A DNA stretch of 64,000 nt, taken from contig JBATTK010000018.1 of the NCBI GenBank assembly GCA_049670505.1, positions 1 to 64,000 on the forward strand. Direction: 5' to 3'. Origin of the DNA: JBATTK01 sp049670505 (GTDB lineage: Bacteria > Bacteroidota > Bacteroidia > Flavobacteriales > Flavobacteriaceae). Numbering within the stretch: the first letter of the stretch is position 1; the number at the start of each line of letters is the position of its first letter. The notes below the pieces were generated by a model that did no database searches, was not told where the DNA came from, and worked only from the letters and a program-made list of their open reading frames with translations. Below are positions 54,233 to 63,029 of this stretch, in pieces. The translations under genes and the position numbers were made by a program.

Positions 54233-55750
54233 ATGAATAAAAAAGTGATATTGATGATTTTGGACGGATGGGGCAAATCCCCGGACCCCAAAGTCTCCGC
54301 TATAGACCAAGCGGATACCCCTTATATAGATTCCCTTTATACCAAATATCCGAACGCCAACCTTTTGACGGACGGTATGAACGTGGGTTTACCGGAAGGT
54401 CAGATGGGCAATAGTGAAGTGGGCCATATGAATTTAGGAGCCGGTAGAATCGTGTATCAGGATTTGGCAAAAATAAATCTTGCCGTAACGGAAAATACCC
54501 TTAAAGACGAAAATGTGTTGAAAAAAGCTTTTTTGCATGCAAAAAACAATAATAAGCCGGTACATTTTCTAGGCCTGTTAAGTGATGGTGGCGTACACAG
54601 CCATATCACCCATTTAAAAGGCCTGATAGCGGCAAGTGAAAATTATGATCTACAACAGGTATTTGTTCATGCCTTTACAGATGGTAGGGACGTAGATCCA
54701 AAGAGTGGAAAACATTTTTTGGAAGACCTCTCCGATTTCTGCTCCGACAAGAAAGCGAAACTAGCCTCTGTAGTTGGAAGATACTACGCTATGGATCGCG
54801 ACAAAAGGTGGGAACGCGTTAAATTAGCCTATGATCTATTGGTAAATAATACGGGTACAAAATCGAACGATATTTCCCTTTCCATGCAAAATAGTTATGA
54901 AGAAGGTGTTACCGATGAATTTATAAAACCGATAGTCCTAACGGAAGCCGATGGCTCCCCGGTGGCAAAAATTGCCGAAGGCGATGTTGTGGTTTTCTTT
55001 AATTTCAGGACCGATCGTGGCAGGGAACTAACCCAAGTACTCAGTCAAGAAGACTTCCATGAACAGAACATGCACAAATTGAATCTATATTATGTCACTA
55101 TGACCAATTATGACGACTCTTTTCAGAGAATCCATGTGGTCTATGACAAGGAAAATCTAAAAGAAACATTGGGCGAAGTGCTGGCCGGGGCGAACAAAAA
55201 ACAGATCAGGATCGCCGAGACCGAAAAATATCCACATGTCACCTTTTTCTTTAACGGAGGCCGCGAAGTGCCTTTTGATGGGGAGCAGCGTATATTATGT
55301 CCGTCCCCAAAAGTGGCCACATATGATCTGAAACCGGAAATGAGCGCCTATGAAATTAGGGATGCCATTGTTCCGGAATTGAAAAAAGGCGAAGTGGATT
55401 TTGTTTGTTTAAACTTTGCCAATCCGGATATGGTAGGCCATACCGGTGATATGAATGCCGCAATCAAGGCCTGTGAAGTAGTAGATAGTTGTGCGGAAAC
55501 CGTAATAACTACCGGATTGGAAAATGACTATACCACAATAGTCATTGCAGATCATGGTAATTGTGATACTATGGTGAACCCCGATGGCACCCCAAATACT
55601 GCGCATACTACCAATCCTGTTCCGTTAATACTTGTAGATGATGAACTTAAGGAAATCAATGATGGGGTGTTGGGGGATATTGCCCCTACCATTCTGAAAT
55701 TGATGGGGATATCCCAACCGGATTTGATGACCCAAAAGCCATTGCTGTAA
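54233..55750 (+). CDS. gpmI: 2,3-bisphosphoglycerate-independent phosphoglycerate mutase
   Basis: 505 aa from the ATG at 54233 (MNKKVILMILDGWG); the earlier GTG-type extension is not conserved in pattern. The Mn-binding alkaline-phosphatase fold is seen in LMILDGWG, MGNSEVGHMNLGAGR (catalytic Ser), DGRDVDP, YYAMDRDKRWER and DHGNCD with PNTAHTTNPVP. It interconverts 3- and 2-phosphoglycerate in glycolysis. Map follows 110 bases later. Confidence 0.95.
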   Translation: MNKKVILMILDGWGKSPDPKVSAIDQADTPYIDSLYTKYPNANLLTDGMNVGLPEGQMGNSEVGHMNLGAGRIVYQDLAKINLAVTENTLKDENVLKKAFLHAKNNNKPVHFLGLLSDGGVHSHITHLKGLIAASENYDLQQVFVHAFTDGRDVDPKSGKHFLEDLSDFCSDKKAKLASVVGRYYAMDRDKRWERVKLAYDLLVNNTGTKSNDISLSMQNSYEEGVTDEFIKPIVLTEADGSPVAKIAEGDVVVFFNFRTDRGRELTQVLSQEDFHEQNMHKLNLYYVTMTNYDDSFQRIHVVYDKENLKETLGEVLAGANKKQIRIAETEKYPHVTFFFNGGREVPFDGEQRILCPSPKVATYDLKPEMSAYEIRDAIVPELKKGEVDFVCLNFANPDMVGHTGDMNAAIKACEVVDSCAETVITTGLENDYTTIVIADHGNCDTMVNPDGTPNTAHTTNPVPLILVDDELKEINDGVLGDIAPTILKLMGISQPDLMTQKPLL

Positions 55751-55845
55751 AACTGTCGGTCCAAATTTAAATGTACACCAGCCTTACATCAGGTTTTGTT
55801 CAGCATCTTTTAAATCCTGTATATTCTAATTTAAAAGTATTGTTT

Positions 55846-55853
55846 TATTTTTG
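55846..55853 (+). promoter_or_regulatory. -7 element just before map
   Basis: TATTTTTG matches TAnnTTTG exactly, but ends only seven bases before the ATG of map, so a transcript from it would be nearly leaderless. No good -33 TTG. Tentative. Confidence 0.3.
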
Positions 55854-55859
55854 CACCCT

Positions 55860-56678
55860 ATGGTAAAAATTAAAACACCTGAAGAAATAGCATTGATGCG
55901 CGAAAGCGCTTTGATAGTTTCCAAGACTTTGGGAATGTTGGCTTCCGAGATAAAACCTGGGGCCAATGCATTGCAATTGGATAAATTGGCCGAGGAATTT
56001 ATACGGGACCATAGTGCCGAACCGGGATTTTTAGGGATGTACGACTTTCCCAACACCTTAAATATGAGTCCCAACGCTCAGGTGGTCCATGGTATTCCCA
56101 ACAAAGAACCCCTAAAGGATGGAGATATTATATCGGTAGATTGTGGGGTATTAAAAAATGGTTTTTATGGTGATCACGCCTACACTTTTGAAGTGGGCGA
56201 AGTAGCCCCGGAGACCAAAAAACTATTACGGATTACCAAAGAATCCCTTTACATAGGCATTAGGGAATTTAAGTTGGATAATCGTGTGGGAGACGTTGGT
56301 TACGCCATACAAAAATATTGCGAGGACCACGGGTATGGCGTTGTTCGTGAACTTGTGGGGCATGGATTGGGGAAAAAACTACACGAAAGTCCGGAGATGC
56401 CCAACTACGGGAAAAGAGGAAGAGGGAAAAAGTTCGTAGAGGGTATGGTAGTGGCCATAGAACCTATGATCAATATGGGAACCCGTCGGATAAAACAATT
56501 AAATGACGGATGGACGATATTGACCGCCGATAATAAACCTAGTGCCCATTTTGAGCATAATGTCGCCTTGGTGAACGGAAAGCCGGAACTGTTATCTACC
56601 TTTCAATATATTTACGATGCGCTGGGGATAGTAAGTGATGAAGAGGAAGAATTCAGGCAGAAGAAGTTTATTTCTTAA
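55860..56678 (+). CDS. map: type I methionine aminopeptidase
   Basis: 272 aa from ATG 55860 (MVKIKTPEEIALMRES). Five metal ligands and catalytic histidines are seen: His in VVHGIPN, Asp in SVDCG and GDHAYTF, His in GHGLGKKLHE, Glu in AIEPM, and Glu in SAHFEHNVAL. It removes the initiator methionine from new proteins. A mobile-looking GxxExxY cassette begins two bases after the stop. Confidence 0.95.
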   Translation: MVKIKTPEEIALMRESALIVSKTLGMLASEIKPGANALQLDKLAEEFIRDHSAEPGFLGMYDFPNTLNMSPNAQVVHGIPNKEPLKDGDIISVDCGVLKNGFYGDHAYTFEVGEVAPETKKLLRITKESLYIGIREFKLDNRVGDVGYAIQKYCEDHGYGVVRELVGHGLGKKLHESPEMPNYGKRGRGKKFVEGMVVAIEPMINMGTRRIKQLNDGWTILTADNKPSAHFEHNVALVNGKPELLSTFQYIYDALGIVSDEEEEFRQKKFIS

Positions 56679-56679
56679 G

Positions 56680-56703
56680 CTATTCCACAGAGCTACACGG
56701 AGA
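56680..56703 (+). repeat. left terminal inverted repeat of the GxxExxY cassette
   Basis: The segment begins CTATTCCACAGAGCTACACG. It pairs with the reverse complement of 57120-57143 at 20 of 24 positions. It begins two bases after the map stop codon. Confidence 0.65.
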
Positions 56704-56727
56704 CTGGCACAAAGGAGCACAGAGTTA

Positions 56728-57108
56728 ATGGAGGATAATGAAATTACAAATTTGATTATAGGAGCCGCTATCGAAGTTCATAAAGCTCTTGGACCAGGTC
56801 TATTGGAATCTGCATATTAAGAATGTTTACTATTTGAGTTAAAAAGCAAAAATCTAGCGGTAAAAAAAGAGGTGGCGCTTCCAGTGATATATAAAGAAGT
56901 TAGATTAGATGATGGATACCGAATAGATTTATTGGTGGAGAACAGAATTGTAATCGAATTAAAAACCGTAGAACAATTTACTGATGTACATTTTGCGCAG
57001 ATTCTGACTTATTTGAAACTAGGTGGCTACGATTTAGGATTATTAATTAATTTTCATACATCACTTTTGAAGAATGGTATCAAACGTTTTATTAATAAAC
57101 CTCTGTGA
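56728..57108 (+). pseudogene. GxxExxY protein interrupted by an in-frame TAA
   Basis: From ATG 56728 the frame encodes MEDNEITNLIIGAAIEVHKA, then GPGLLESAY, which is the defining G-x-x-E-x-x-Y, and is cut by TAA at 56818-56820. The same frame continues for 96 codons (ECLLFELKSKNL through DDGYRIDLLVENRIVIELKT to LLKNGIKRFINKPL) and ends TGA at 57106. That layout is of the whole 125-residue family, a PD-(D/E)xK-like fold (D in RIDLLVENRIVIELK). GAA to TAA is a one-base change from a Glu codon often seen at this spot. It is bounded by imperfect inverted repeats. Confidence 0.75.
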
Positions 57109-57119
57109 GGCTCTCATTT

Positions 57120-57143
57120 TCTCCGAGCAACTCTGTGAAATAG
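57120..57143 (-). repeat. right terminal inverted repeat of the GxxExxY cassette
   Basis: The reverse complement begins CTATTTCACAGAGTTGCTCG and matches the left repeat at 56680-56703 with four mismatches. It lies seven bases before the next start codon. Confidence 0.65.
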
Positions 57144-57150
57144 TTTTTTT

Positions 57151-57918
57151 ATGAAACGTATTTTTCGATTCTTTCTTAATGTGGTTCCCCGTCCTATACT
57201 CATAAAGCTGAGTTATTTGGTCAGGCCTATATTGGCATTTTCTTTAAAAGGAAGTACCTATACCGATCCCATCGATGGAAAAAAATTCAAAAGTTTTCTT
57301 CCCTATGGTTATGAAAATCCCAGGGAAAACGTATTATCCCCCTCTACCTTGTCACTGGAACGGCATAGATTGCTTTGGTTGTATTTGAAAAATAAGACCG
57401 ATTTTTTCAAAGCCCACCACAAAGTATTGCACTTTGCACCGGAGCAGGCATTCTACAAACGGTTTAGAAAGTTAAAAAATTTAAAAGCGTATACTACGAC
57501 GGATTTAAATTCTCCCCTAGCGGATGTTAAAGCCGATATCTGTAATCTACCCTTTGAAGATAATTCTTTTGATGTTATCCTATGCAATCATGTATTGGAG
57601 CATATCCCCAATGATATTAAGGCCATGCAGGAGCTTTATCGGGTGCTAAAACCAAAAGGTTGGGGCATATTTCAAATTCCGCAAGACCTCGACCGGGAAT
57701 TTACTTTTGAGGACAATTCCATAACGGACAAGAAGGAACGCGCTAAAATTTTTGGTCAGTACGATCATGTACGCATTTATGGTAGGGACTATTTTGACAA
57801 ACTTAGAAGTGTGGGCTTTACGGTAAAAGAAGAAGATTATACGTTGCGTTTATCCACCGAAGATATTCACGAATACTGTTTGGCAAAAGGAGAAATCATC
57901 CCCTTGGCCATAAAATGA
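57151..57918 (+). CDS. class I SAM-dependent methyltransferase (Methyltransf_11 type)
   Basis: 255 aa. Motifs are LHFAPEQAFYKRFRK, TTDLNSPLADVKADICNLPF (acidic) and FDVILCNHVLEHIPNDIKAM, with MQELYRVLKPKGWGIFQIP afterwards. The motif-I glycine loop is weak, as in glycosyltransferase-linked members. Its stop TGA directly abuts the reverse-strand stop of apbE (TGATCA), so the two genes are tail to tail with no gap. Confidence 0.83.
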   Translation: MKRIFRFFLNVVPRPILIKLSYLVRPILAFSLKGSTYTDPIDGKKFKSFLPYGYENPRENVLSPSTLSLERHRLLWLYLKNKTDFFKAHHKVLHFAPEQAFYKRFRKLKNLKAYTTTDLNSPLADVKADICNLPFEDNSFDVILCNHVLEHIPNDIKAMQELYRVLKPKGWGIFQIPQDLDREFTFEDNSITDKKERAKIFGQYDHVRIYGRDYFDKLRSVGFTVKEEDYTLRLSTEDIHEYCLAKGEIIPLAIK

Positions 57919-59058
57919 TCACTTAAGGACCAAACTCTTAAACCCGTTGGTCATAAACTCCTGCGTCTCCCCATTTTGGTCCAGAAAAATGATATAGGCC
58001 TCCAGTTCATTCTGCTGTACCAAAAGTTTGATGGAATCATCTAGATCCATTGCCATAAAAGCAGTAGCATAAGCATCCGCTTTGGCACAGGTATTTGCAA
58101 TAACGGTAGTTCCCAATACATTAGAATTTTTAGTAAACCCGGTTTTTGGGTTTATGGTATGTACGTATTTCTTTCCGGTAATGGTATCTATTCTGAACTT
58201 TCTGTAATTACCCGAAGATGCCAGGGCATTATCCTTTAAATAAAGGAGTAGCTTTGTTTTCCGTCCTTCCACAATTTGCGGGTCGTCTATACCTACCACC
58301 CATGGTTTTTTACTAATGGTATTCTCCCCTTTGGCCACTATTTCCCCTCCTACTTCGATCAGATAATTATGAATGCCCTTTTGATCTAGTAATACGGCCA
58401 AACGATCTATAGCATATCCTTTGGCCACTGCATTAAAATCAAAATATACGTTCGGATCCGATTTCTTGATCGTATTGCTTTCCGTTATCGCTACCTTTTC
58501 AAAGCCCACATAGTCCAAAAGGCTGTCTACCTTGGCACTGTCCAATTGTATTTGTTTTTCGGGTCCAAACCCCCAAGCATTGACCAAAGTACCCACTGTA
58601 GGATCAAAATAACCCATGGTGGCGTTATGCACCGCACTGGAAAGTTCAAATACCTCCCTGAACATCCGATCGATCACCACTGTTGAATCCCCTTTGTTGA
58701 TTCTTGAGATATCCGAATTGGGTATATACGTAGAAAGTGATTGATTTATTACCCGGAATACGGAATCGATTTCCTGTTGATAATCCAGCTTCATGTCGGA
58801 CAAATAGGTGATATTGTATGTTGTTCCCAAGGCTCCGCCCCTATGTATGTTCTTTTCAATTTCAGGCTTCGTTTGCTTACATGAAACCAAACCTACTAGG
58901 AATATCAAAAAAATTAACCGGATTACATTTTTTTTTATGCTATTTGGAGCAAAGCGAAAATGTCCAACAGTTTTTCGTGCTGAACATAATACAGTATTGG
59001 AATGGATTCCTGCCTTCGCAGGAATGACAATAAAATTAAATTTCAATAAGTCCATCAT
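57919..59058 (-). CDS. apbE: FAD:protein FMN transferase (ApbE)
   Basis: 379 aa as given, including an odd N-terminus. From about residue 70 it is ApbE: GGALGTTYNITYLSD, FDPTVGTLVNAWGFGP, FDFNAVAKGYAIDRLA, LIEVGGEIVAKGEN, and a C-terminal TVIANTCAKADAYATAFMAM. The enzyme links FMN to threonine of NqrB and NqrC. A lipoprotein-type signal (LIFLIFLVGLVSCKQ) starts at about residue 46, and the first 45 residues include the translated REP phrase VIPAKAGIH. No ATG exists right before that signal, so the start is unclear. It overlaps the 119-aa accessory gene by 23 bases, directly behind the nqr operon. Confidence 0.88.
   Translation of the reverse strand: MMDLLKFNFIVIPAKAGIHSNTVLCSARKTVGHFRFAPNSIKKNVIRLIFLIFLVGLVSCKQTKPEIEKNIHRGGALGTTYNITYLSDMKLDYQQEIDSVFRVINQSLSTYIPNSDISRINKGDSTVVIDRMFREVFELSSAVHNATMGYFDPTVGTLVNAWGFGPEKQIQLDSAKVDSLLDYVGFEKVAITESNTIKKSDPNVYFDFNAVAKGYAIDRLAVLLDQKGIHNYLIEVGGEIVAKGENTISKKPWVVGIDDPQIVEGRKTKLLLYLKDNALASSGNYRKFRIDTITGKKYVHTINPKTGFTKNSNVLGTTVIANTCAKADAYATAFMAMDLDDSIKLLVQQNELEAYIIFLDQNGETQEFMTNGFKSLVLK
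59006..59025. repeat. palindromic repeat inside the apbE N-terminus
   Basis: ATTCCTGC-CTTC-GCAGGAAT is a perfect 8-bp hairpin. Read on the minus strand it gives the residues IPAKAGI, a widespread product of REP-like repeats. Confidence 0.7.
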
Positions 59059-59395
59059 AATCTACTATATAATCTTCATTTAAGTAGACCGGTAATTTAG
59101 AATCCGAGGCATTTGCCAACCCTACCCCGGCATAATAAGTTCTTGCCTCAAATTTTAAAGCCTGCACCCTTACTTTTTCCATCAAAACCTGGTCATACTC
59201 CTTGGGGTCTTTTGGATATGCTATGTTGCGTACAACTATAAAATGCAGACTCTTATTTTTAAGGCATACGAACTGGGGGTTCTTTTTGAGTTTGCTATTG
59301 ACCCCCATAAACTCATAGCCTTCGGCTTCTAATTGCCTACCTACAATATTCATGGCCAAATTATGGAGTTCCTGTGGTGTTAGCGCTTGCATCAT
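59036..59395 (-). CDS. small NQR-associated protein (annotated as subunit F-like)
   Basis: 119 aa, no signal peptide or membrane segment. The sequence (LTPQELHNLAMNIVGRQLEA, then FVCLKNKSLHFIVVRNIAYP) belongs to a small family always seen between nqrF and apbE in flavobacteria. Databases often label it Na+-translocating NADH-quinone reductase subunit F, although it has none of the flavin or iron-sulfur motifs. The gene starts 156 bases after nqrF and overlaps the apbE start. An assembly or regulatory role in NQR maturation is a fair guess. Confidence 0.7.
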   Translation of the reverse strand: MMQALTPQELHNLAMNIVGRQLEAEGYEFMGVNSKLKKNPQFVCLKNKSLHFIVVRNIAYPKDPKEYDQVLMEKVRVQALKFEARTYYAGVGLANASDSKLPVYLNEDYIVDYDGLIEI

Positions 59396-59551
59396 CCATA
59401 TTCAATAAAAAAGCCATTTAAAAAGCTTCAGATTTATCGTTTCGCGCTGCTTGGAGAAATCCGTATTTACATACAAAATCTCTCTTATCGGCTCGATGTG
59501 ACATTTTTTAAAACTTTCTAAACAGCTTGTATTATAATTCACGTGGTGTGT

Positions 59552-60859
59552 CTATCCACCAAAATCGTCAAATCGTATACTTTCATCCGGTATACCGAAG
59601 TCTTCTCCCATTTTCTGTACGGCCTTGTTCATCAATGGAGGACCACAGAAATACAATTCAATATCCTCGGGCGAGTCATGATGGTTCAAATAATGATCGA
59701 TCACACAGTTGTGAATGAATCCGATAAAACCATCTCCAGGTGCATCCAAGTTTTCCTTTACCTTCCAATTGTCCTCTTCCATAGGTTCGGAAAGTGCCAT
59801 ATAGAATTTAAAATTTGGGAATTCCTTTTCCAACTGTTTGAAATGATCAATGTAAAAAAGTTCCCTTTTGGAACGCCCCCCATACCAATAGGTAACTTTT
59901 CTGTTGGTCTTCAATGTTTTAAAAAGATGATACAGGTGTGACCGCATAGGAGCCATTCCGGCACCACCGCCCACATAGAGCATTTCCGATTCAGATTCAT
60001 TGATAAAGAACTCGCCATAAGGACCAGAGATGACCACTTTATCACCTTCTTTCAAAGAAAAAATATAAGACGATGCCACTCCGGGATTAACATCCATCCA
60101 ACCGTTTTTAGATCGATCCCATGGTGGGGTAGCAATACGCACGTTCAACATAATTTCCCTACCCTCTGCCGGAAAAGAGGCCATAGAATAAGCTCTCTCA
60201 ACAATCTCGGGGTTTTTCATTGTCAATGGCCAAAGGTTGAACCTATCCCACTCCGCCTGAAATTTGTCAGGAGTTTCATGTTCTTCGGGATGTGCGGTAA
60301 TATCTATATCGGCGTATTTTATTTCGCAGGGAGGAATTTCTATTTGTATATACCCGCCGGCCTTATACCCCATGTCCTCGGGAATTTCCACTACAAATTC
60401 CTTAATAAAGGATGCTACGTTATAATTACGGACAACTGTACCATCCCATTTTTTAATGCCGAAAACTTCTTCCGGAATGGTGATTTCCATATCCTGTTTT
60501 ACCTTGACCTGACAGGCCAGGCGTGCTCCATGATTCAATTCTTTTTTGGAAAAATGTGGCGTTTCGGTAGGAAGTGCTTCTCCACCTCCGGAAAGCACAT
60601 GACACTCACATTGAATACAGGTTCCGCCACCTCCACATGCAGAAGGAAGAAAGACTTTCTGGTTCCCCAATGTGGAAAGCAAGGTGTTTCCCGAGGCTAC
60701 TTCTATCTTTTTCTCCCCATTAATGGTAATGGTTACCGGTCCTGATGGAGCTAATTTTTCCTTGGTAAAAAGTAAAAGGGCGACCAATAACAGCAATAGT
60801 ATCATAAAAGCGATTACTGTGATAAGAATTGTTCCTCCTGTACTTGCAGCTAAAAACAT
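59552..60859 (-). CDS. nqrF: Na+-translocating NADH:quinone reductase subunit F
   Basis: 435 aa. One N-terminal helix (ILITVIAFMILLLLLVALLL) is followed by a 2Fe-2S ferredoxin domain with CGGGGTCIQCECHV and Cys in ARLACQV. An FAD-binding part has RAYSMASFPAEG and an NADH part has YVGGGAGMAPMRSHL and YFCGPPLMNKAV. NqrF accepts electrons from NADH and feeds the sodium pump. It follows nqrE by two bases. Confidence 0.95.
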   Translation of the reverse strand: MFLAASTGGTILITVIAFMILLLLLVALLLFTKEKLAPSGPVTITINGEKKIEVASGNTLLSTLGNQKVFLPSACGGGGTCIQCECHVLSGGGEALPTETPHFSKKELNHGARLACQVKVKQDMEITIPEEVFGIKKWDGTVVRNYNVASFIKEFVVEIPEDMGYKAGGYIQIEIPPCEIKYADIDITAHPEEHETPDKFQAEWDRFNLWPLTMKNPEIVERAYSMASFPAEGREIMLNVRIATPPWDRSKNGWMDVNPGVASSYIFSLKEGDKVVISGPYGEFFINESESEMLYVGGGAGMAPMRSHLYHLFKTLKTNRKVTYWYGGRSKRELFYIDHFKQLEKEFPNFKFYMALSEPMEEDNWKVKENLDAPGDGFIGFIHNCVIDHYLNHHDSPEDIELYFCGPPLMNKAVQKMGEDFGIPDESIRFDDFGG

Positions 60860-60861
60860 AG

Positions 60862-61602
60862 TTACTCGTTTATAATAGTGTTATAGGAAACCGTTTTTTC
60901 ATCAACCTCCTTTTTAATTTCCTTTTCTTCCTTATCGGTTTTTTGAGCTGTCGTATTTTCAACGGCTTCCGGAGCCTCGTCCCCCCCGGTAAGCATACCA
61001 CCAAAGCTCTGGAAACCTATACCCATTAACCCGGTAATGATAAATGTAATTCCCAGACCTCGTAAAGGGGCAGGAACATTGGAATATCTGATTTTTTCGC
61101 GAATCGCCGCAATAGCTAAAATGGCCAAAAACCAACCGATACCCGAACTTACCCCATAATTCAGAGCCAATCCAAGTGTTTGGATATCCCTTGCCTGCAT
61201 AAACAAAGACCCTCCTAGAATAGCACAGTTAACGGCTATCAAGGGTAAAAATATTCCCAAAGAATTATATAAGGAAGGAGAGAATTTTTCAACCACTATC
61301 TCTACTAACTGTACCATAGTTGCTATGGTAGCTATAAATAGGATAAAAGATAGAAACCCAAGGTTATAATCGGCATATTCCGGCCCTAACCATGCCAACG
61401 CCCCATCACGCAACAAATATTGATCCAATAACCAGTTCAAAGGCACCGTAACCGCCAATACAAAGATAACCGCTGCTCCCAGTCCTACAGCTGTGGCTAC
61501 TTTTTTGGATACCGCCAAATAAGAACACATTCCCAAGAATACGGCAAACACCATATTGTCGATAAATATGGATTTAAAAAACAATTCAATATGTTCTAAC
61601 AT
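60862..61602 (-). CDS. nqrE: Na+-translocating NADH:quinone reductase subunit E
   Basis: 246 aa, six membrane helices. The family motif NCAILGGSLFMQ and the N-terminal MLEHIELFFKSIFIDNMVFA are plain. Residues about 205-246 extend past the usual length of about 200 as a charged tail (TAQKTDKEEKEIKKEVDEKT) with no counterpart in typical NqrE. It follows nqrD by 21 bases. Confidence 0.93.
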   Translation of the reverse strand: MLEHIELFFKSIFIDNMVFAVFLGMCSYLAVSKKVATAVGLGAAVIFVLAVTVPLNWLLDQYLLRDGALAWLGPEYADYNLGFLSFILFIATIATMVQLVEIVVEKFSPSLYNSLGIFLPLIAVNCAILGGSLFMQARDIQTLGLALNYGVSSGIGWFLAILAIAAIREKIRYSNVPAPLRGLGITFIITGLMGIGFQSFGGMLTGGDEAPEAVENTTAQKTDKEEKEIKKEVDEKTVSYNTIINE

Positions 61603-61623
61603 AATAATATCTTTAAAAACTAT

Positions 61624-62271
61624 TTAATTTTCTTCTATCAAAGCCGGGTTTTTGGAACGCTGTATCCAAATAAGAATACCTACCACGATCAAAGCGGCAG
61701 GAGGAATAATCATAAACCCGTTGTTTTCGTATCCTGTGGCATACAAGCCTGTTTTGGTTATTGGGTTTCCAAAGACAGGAAAGCCCAATAAGGTTCCCGA
61801 ACCTAAGAGCTCCCTAAAGAATCCTACAATGATGAGAATTACACCGTAGCCCAATGCATTACCGATACCATCCAAAAAGGATTTCCCCGGGCCATTTCCC
61901 AAGGCAAAGGCTTCAAACCGCCCCATGATAATGCAGTTGGTAATAATGAGGCCCACAAAAGCACCTAAAGTTTTACTCAGTTCATAGGCAAATGCCTTTA
62001 GTACTTGATCTACTATAATTACGAGCGTTGCCACTACGACCAATTGAACGATGATCCTAATTTTTGAAGGAATAACATTCCGCATTAAGGAGATGACAAC
62101 ATTCCCCACACCCATTACAAATATTACGGAAATTGCCATTACTATAGAAGCTTCGAGCTCTGCGGTAATAGCCAGTGCGGAACAAATTCCCAATACCTGA
62201 ATGGTAATAGGGTTGTTATCCGTCAAGGGATCTAATATAAGACTAGCGTCTTTTTTTGTAAGTAGTGCCAT
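61624..62271 (-). CDS. nqrD: Na+-translocating NADH:quinone reductase subunit D
   Basis: 215 aa with six helices. Motifs include LTDNNPITIQVLGICSALAI and LITNCIIMGRFEAFALGNGP, matching NqrD and its Rnf relatives; with NqrE it carries an iron centre between them in the membrane. It follows nqrC by three bases. Confidence 0.93.
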   Translation of the reverse strand: MALLTKKDASLILDPLTDNNPITIQVLGICSALAITAELEASIVMAISVIFVMGVGNVVISLMRNVIPSKIRIIVQLVVVATLVIIVDQVLKAFAYELSKTLGAFVGLIITNCIIMGRFEAFALGNGPGKSFLDGIGNALGYGVILIIVGFFRELLGSGTLLGFPVFGNPITKTGLYATGYENNGFMIIPPAALIVVGILIWIQRSKNPALIEEN

Positions 62272-62274
62272 GTT

Positions 62275-63027
62275 TTAATTTTTAGCTCTGATAGTTTCCA
62301 AATAGGGTTTGTATAATGTAAGGCTTTCCTTGATCATGGCAGAAACACCGTTTCCGGTAATTGTTGCCCCGGCCAATGCATCCACTTCGTTATCATCCTT
62401 AATATTGTTCAATGGGTCATTATTACCCTTGGCCACCCTAATACCGGCATATTGCGTTTCGTCAAGAATTGACTCCCCTGCAAAATCGTCCATAAAGTAC
62501 CGTTGCTTAATATTGGCCCCCAATCCAGGAGTTTCCGCCTTATGATCAAAATAAACGCCTTGCACCGTTAAATTATCATCCAAGGCTACATAGCCCCATA
62601 TGGCATCCCATAGCCCTTTCCCGTGCATGGGGAGTATGTATGATTTTTCCCCGTCCTTTTCTCCAATGAACAAAGGCAATCTACGGGTAGCTCCTTTTTT
62701 TGAAAGAGTTTCCTCTTTTTTTACATCAACCAGATACGCCTCATCATCTTGTGAAATCTTTTCTCCCTCAATAATGATCTGTTCTTTGATGTATTTAGAA
62801 AACTCCTCCGATACCCTGTCCGTAGATACAAAGTTCACGCTTCCCTCACCTTCATTTTCATTTACGCCCATGGCATAAAGAATGTTCTGCTGTTTCTCCA
62901 AACGTATGTTCTGATCTATTTTTTCCTTTAAGCCGGAGGCAAAAAATGCCAGAAGTGATCCAACTACGACTACCATAATGGCAGCGAAAATAACCGTGTA
63001 TGTATTTTTATCCGTATTCATTGCCAT
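62275..63027 (-). CDS. nqrC: Na+-translocating NADH:quinone reductase subunit C
   Basis: 250 aa. One N-terminal helix (VIFAAIMVVVVGSLLAFFAS) is followed by a periplasmic FMN-binding domain. The covalent flavin site reads DALAGATITG, with Thr222 as the probable FMN-bearing threonine, the ApbE target. It starts two bases after nqrB ends; a second ATG two codons later is also possible. Confidence 0.93.
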   Translation of the reverse strand: MAMNTDKNTYTVIFAAIMVVVVGSLLAFFASGLKEKIDQNIRLEKQQNILYAMGVNENEGEGSVNFVSTDRVSEEFSKYIKEQIIIEGEKISQDDEAYLVDVKKEETLSKKGATRRLPLFIGEKDGEKSYILPMHGKGLWDAIWGYVALDDNLTVQGVYFDHKAETPGLGANIKQRYFMDDFAGESILDETQYAGIRVAKGNNDPLNNIKDDNEVDALAGATITGNGVSAMIKESLTLYKPYLETIRAKN

Positions 63028-63029
63028 AA

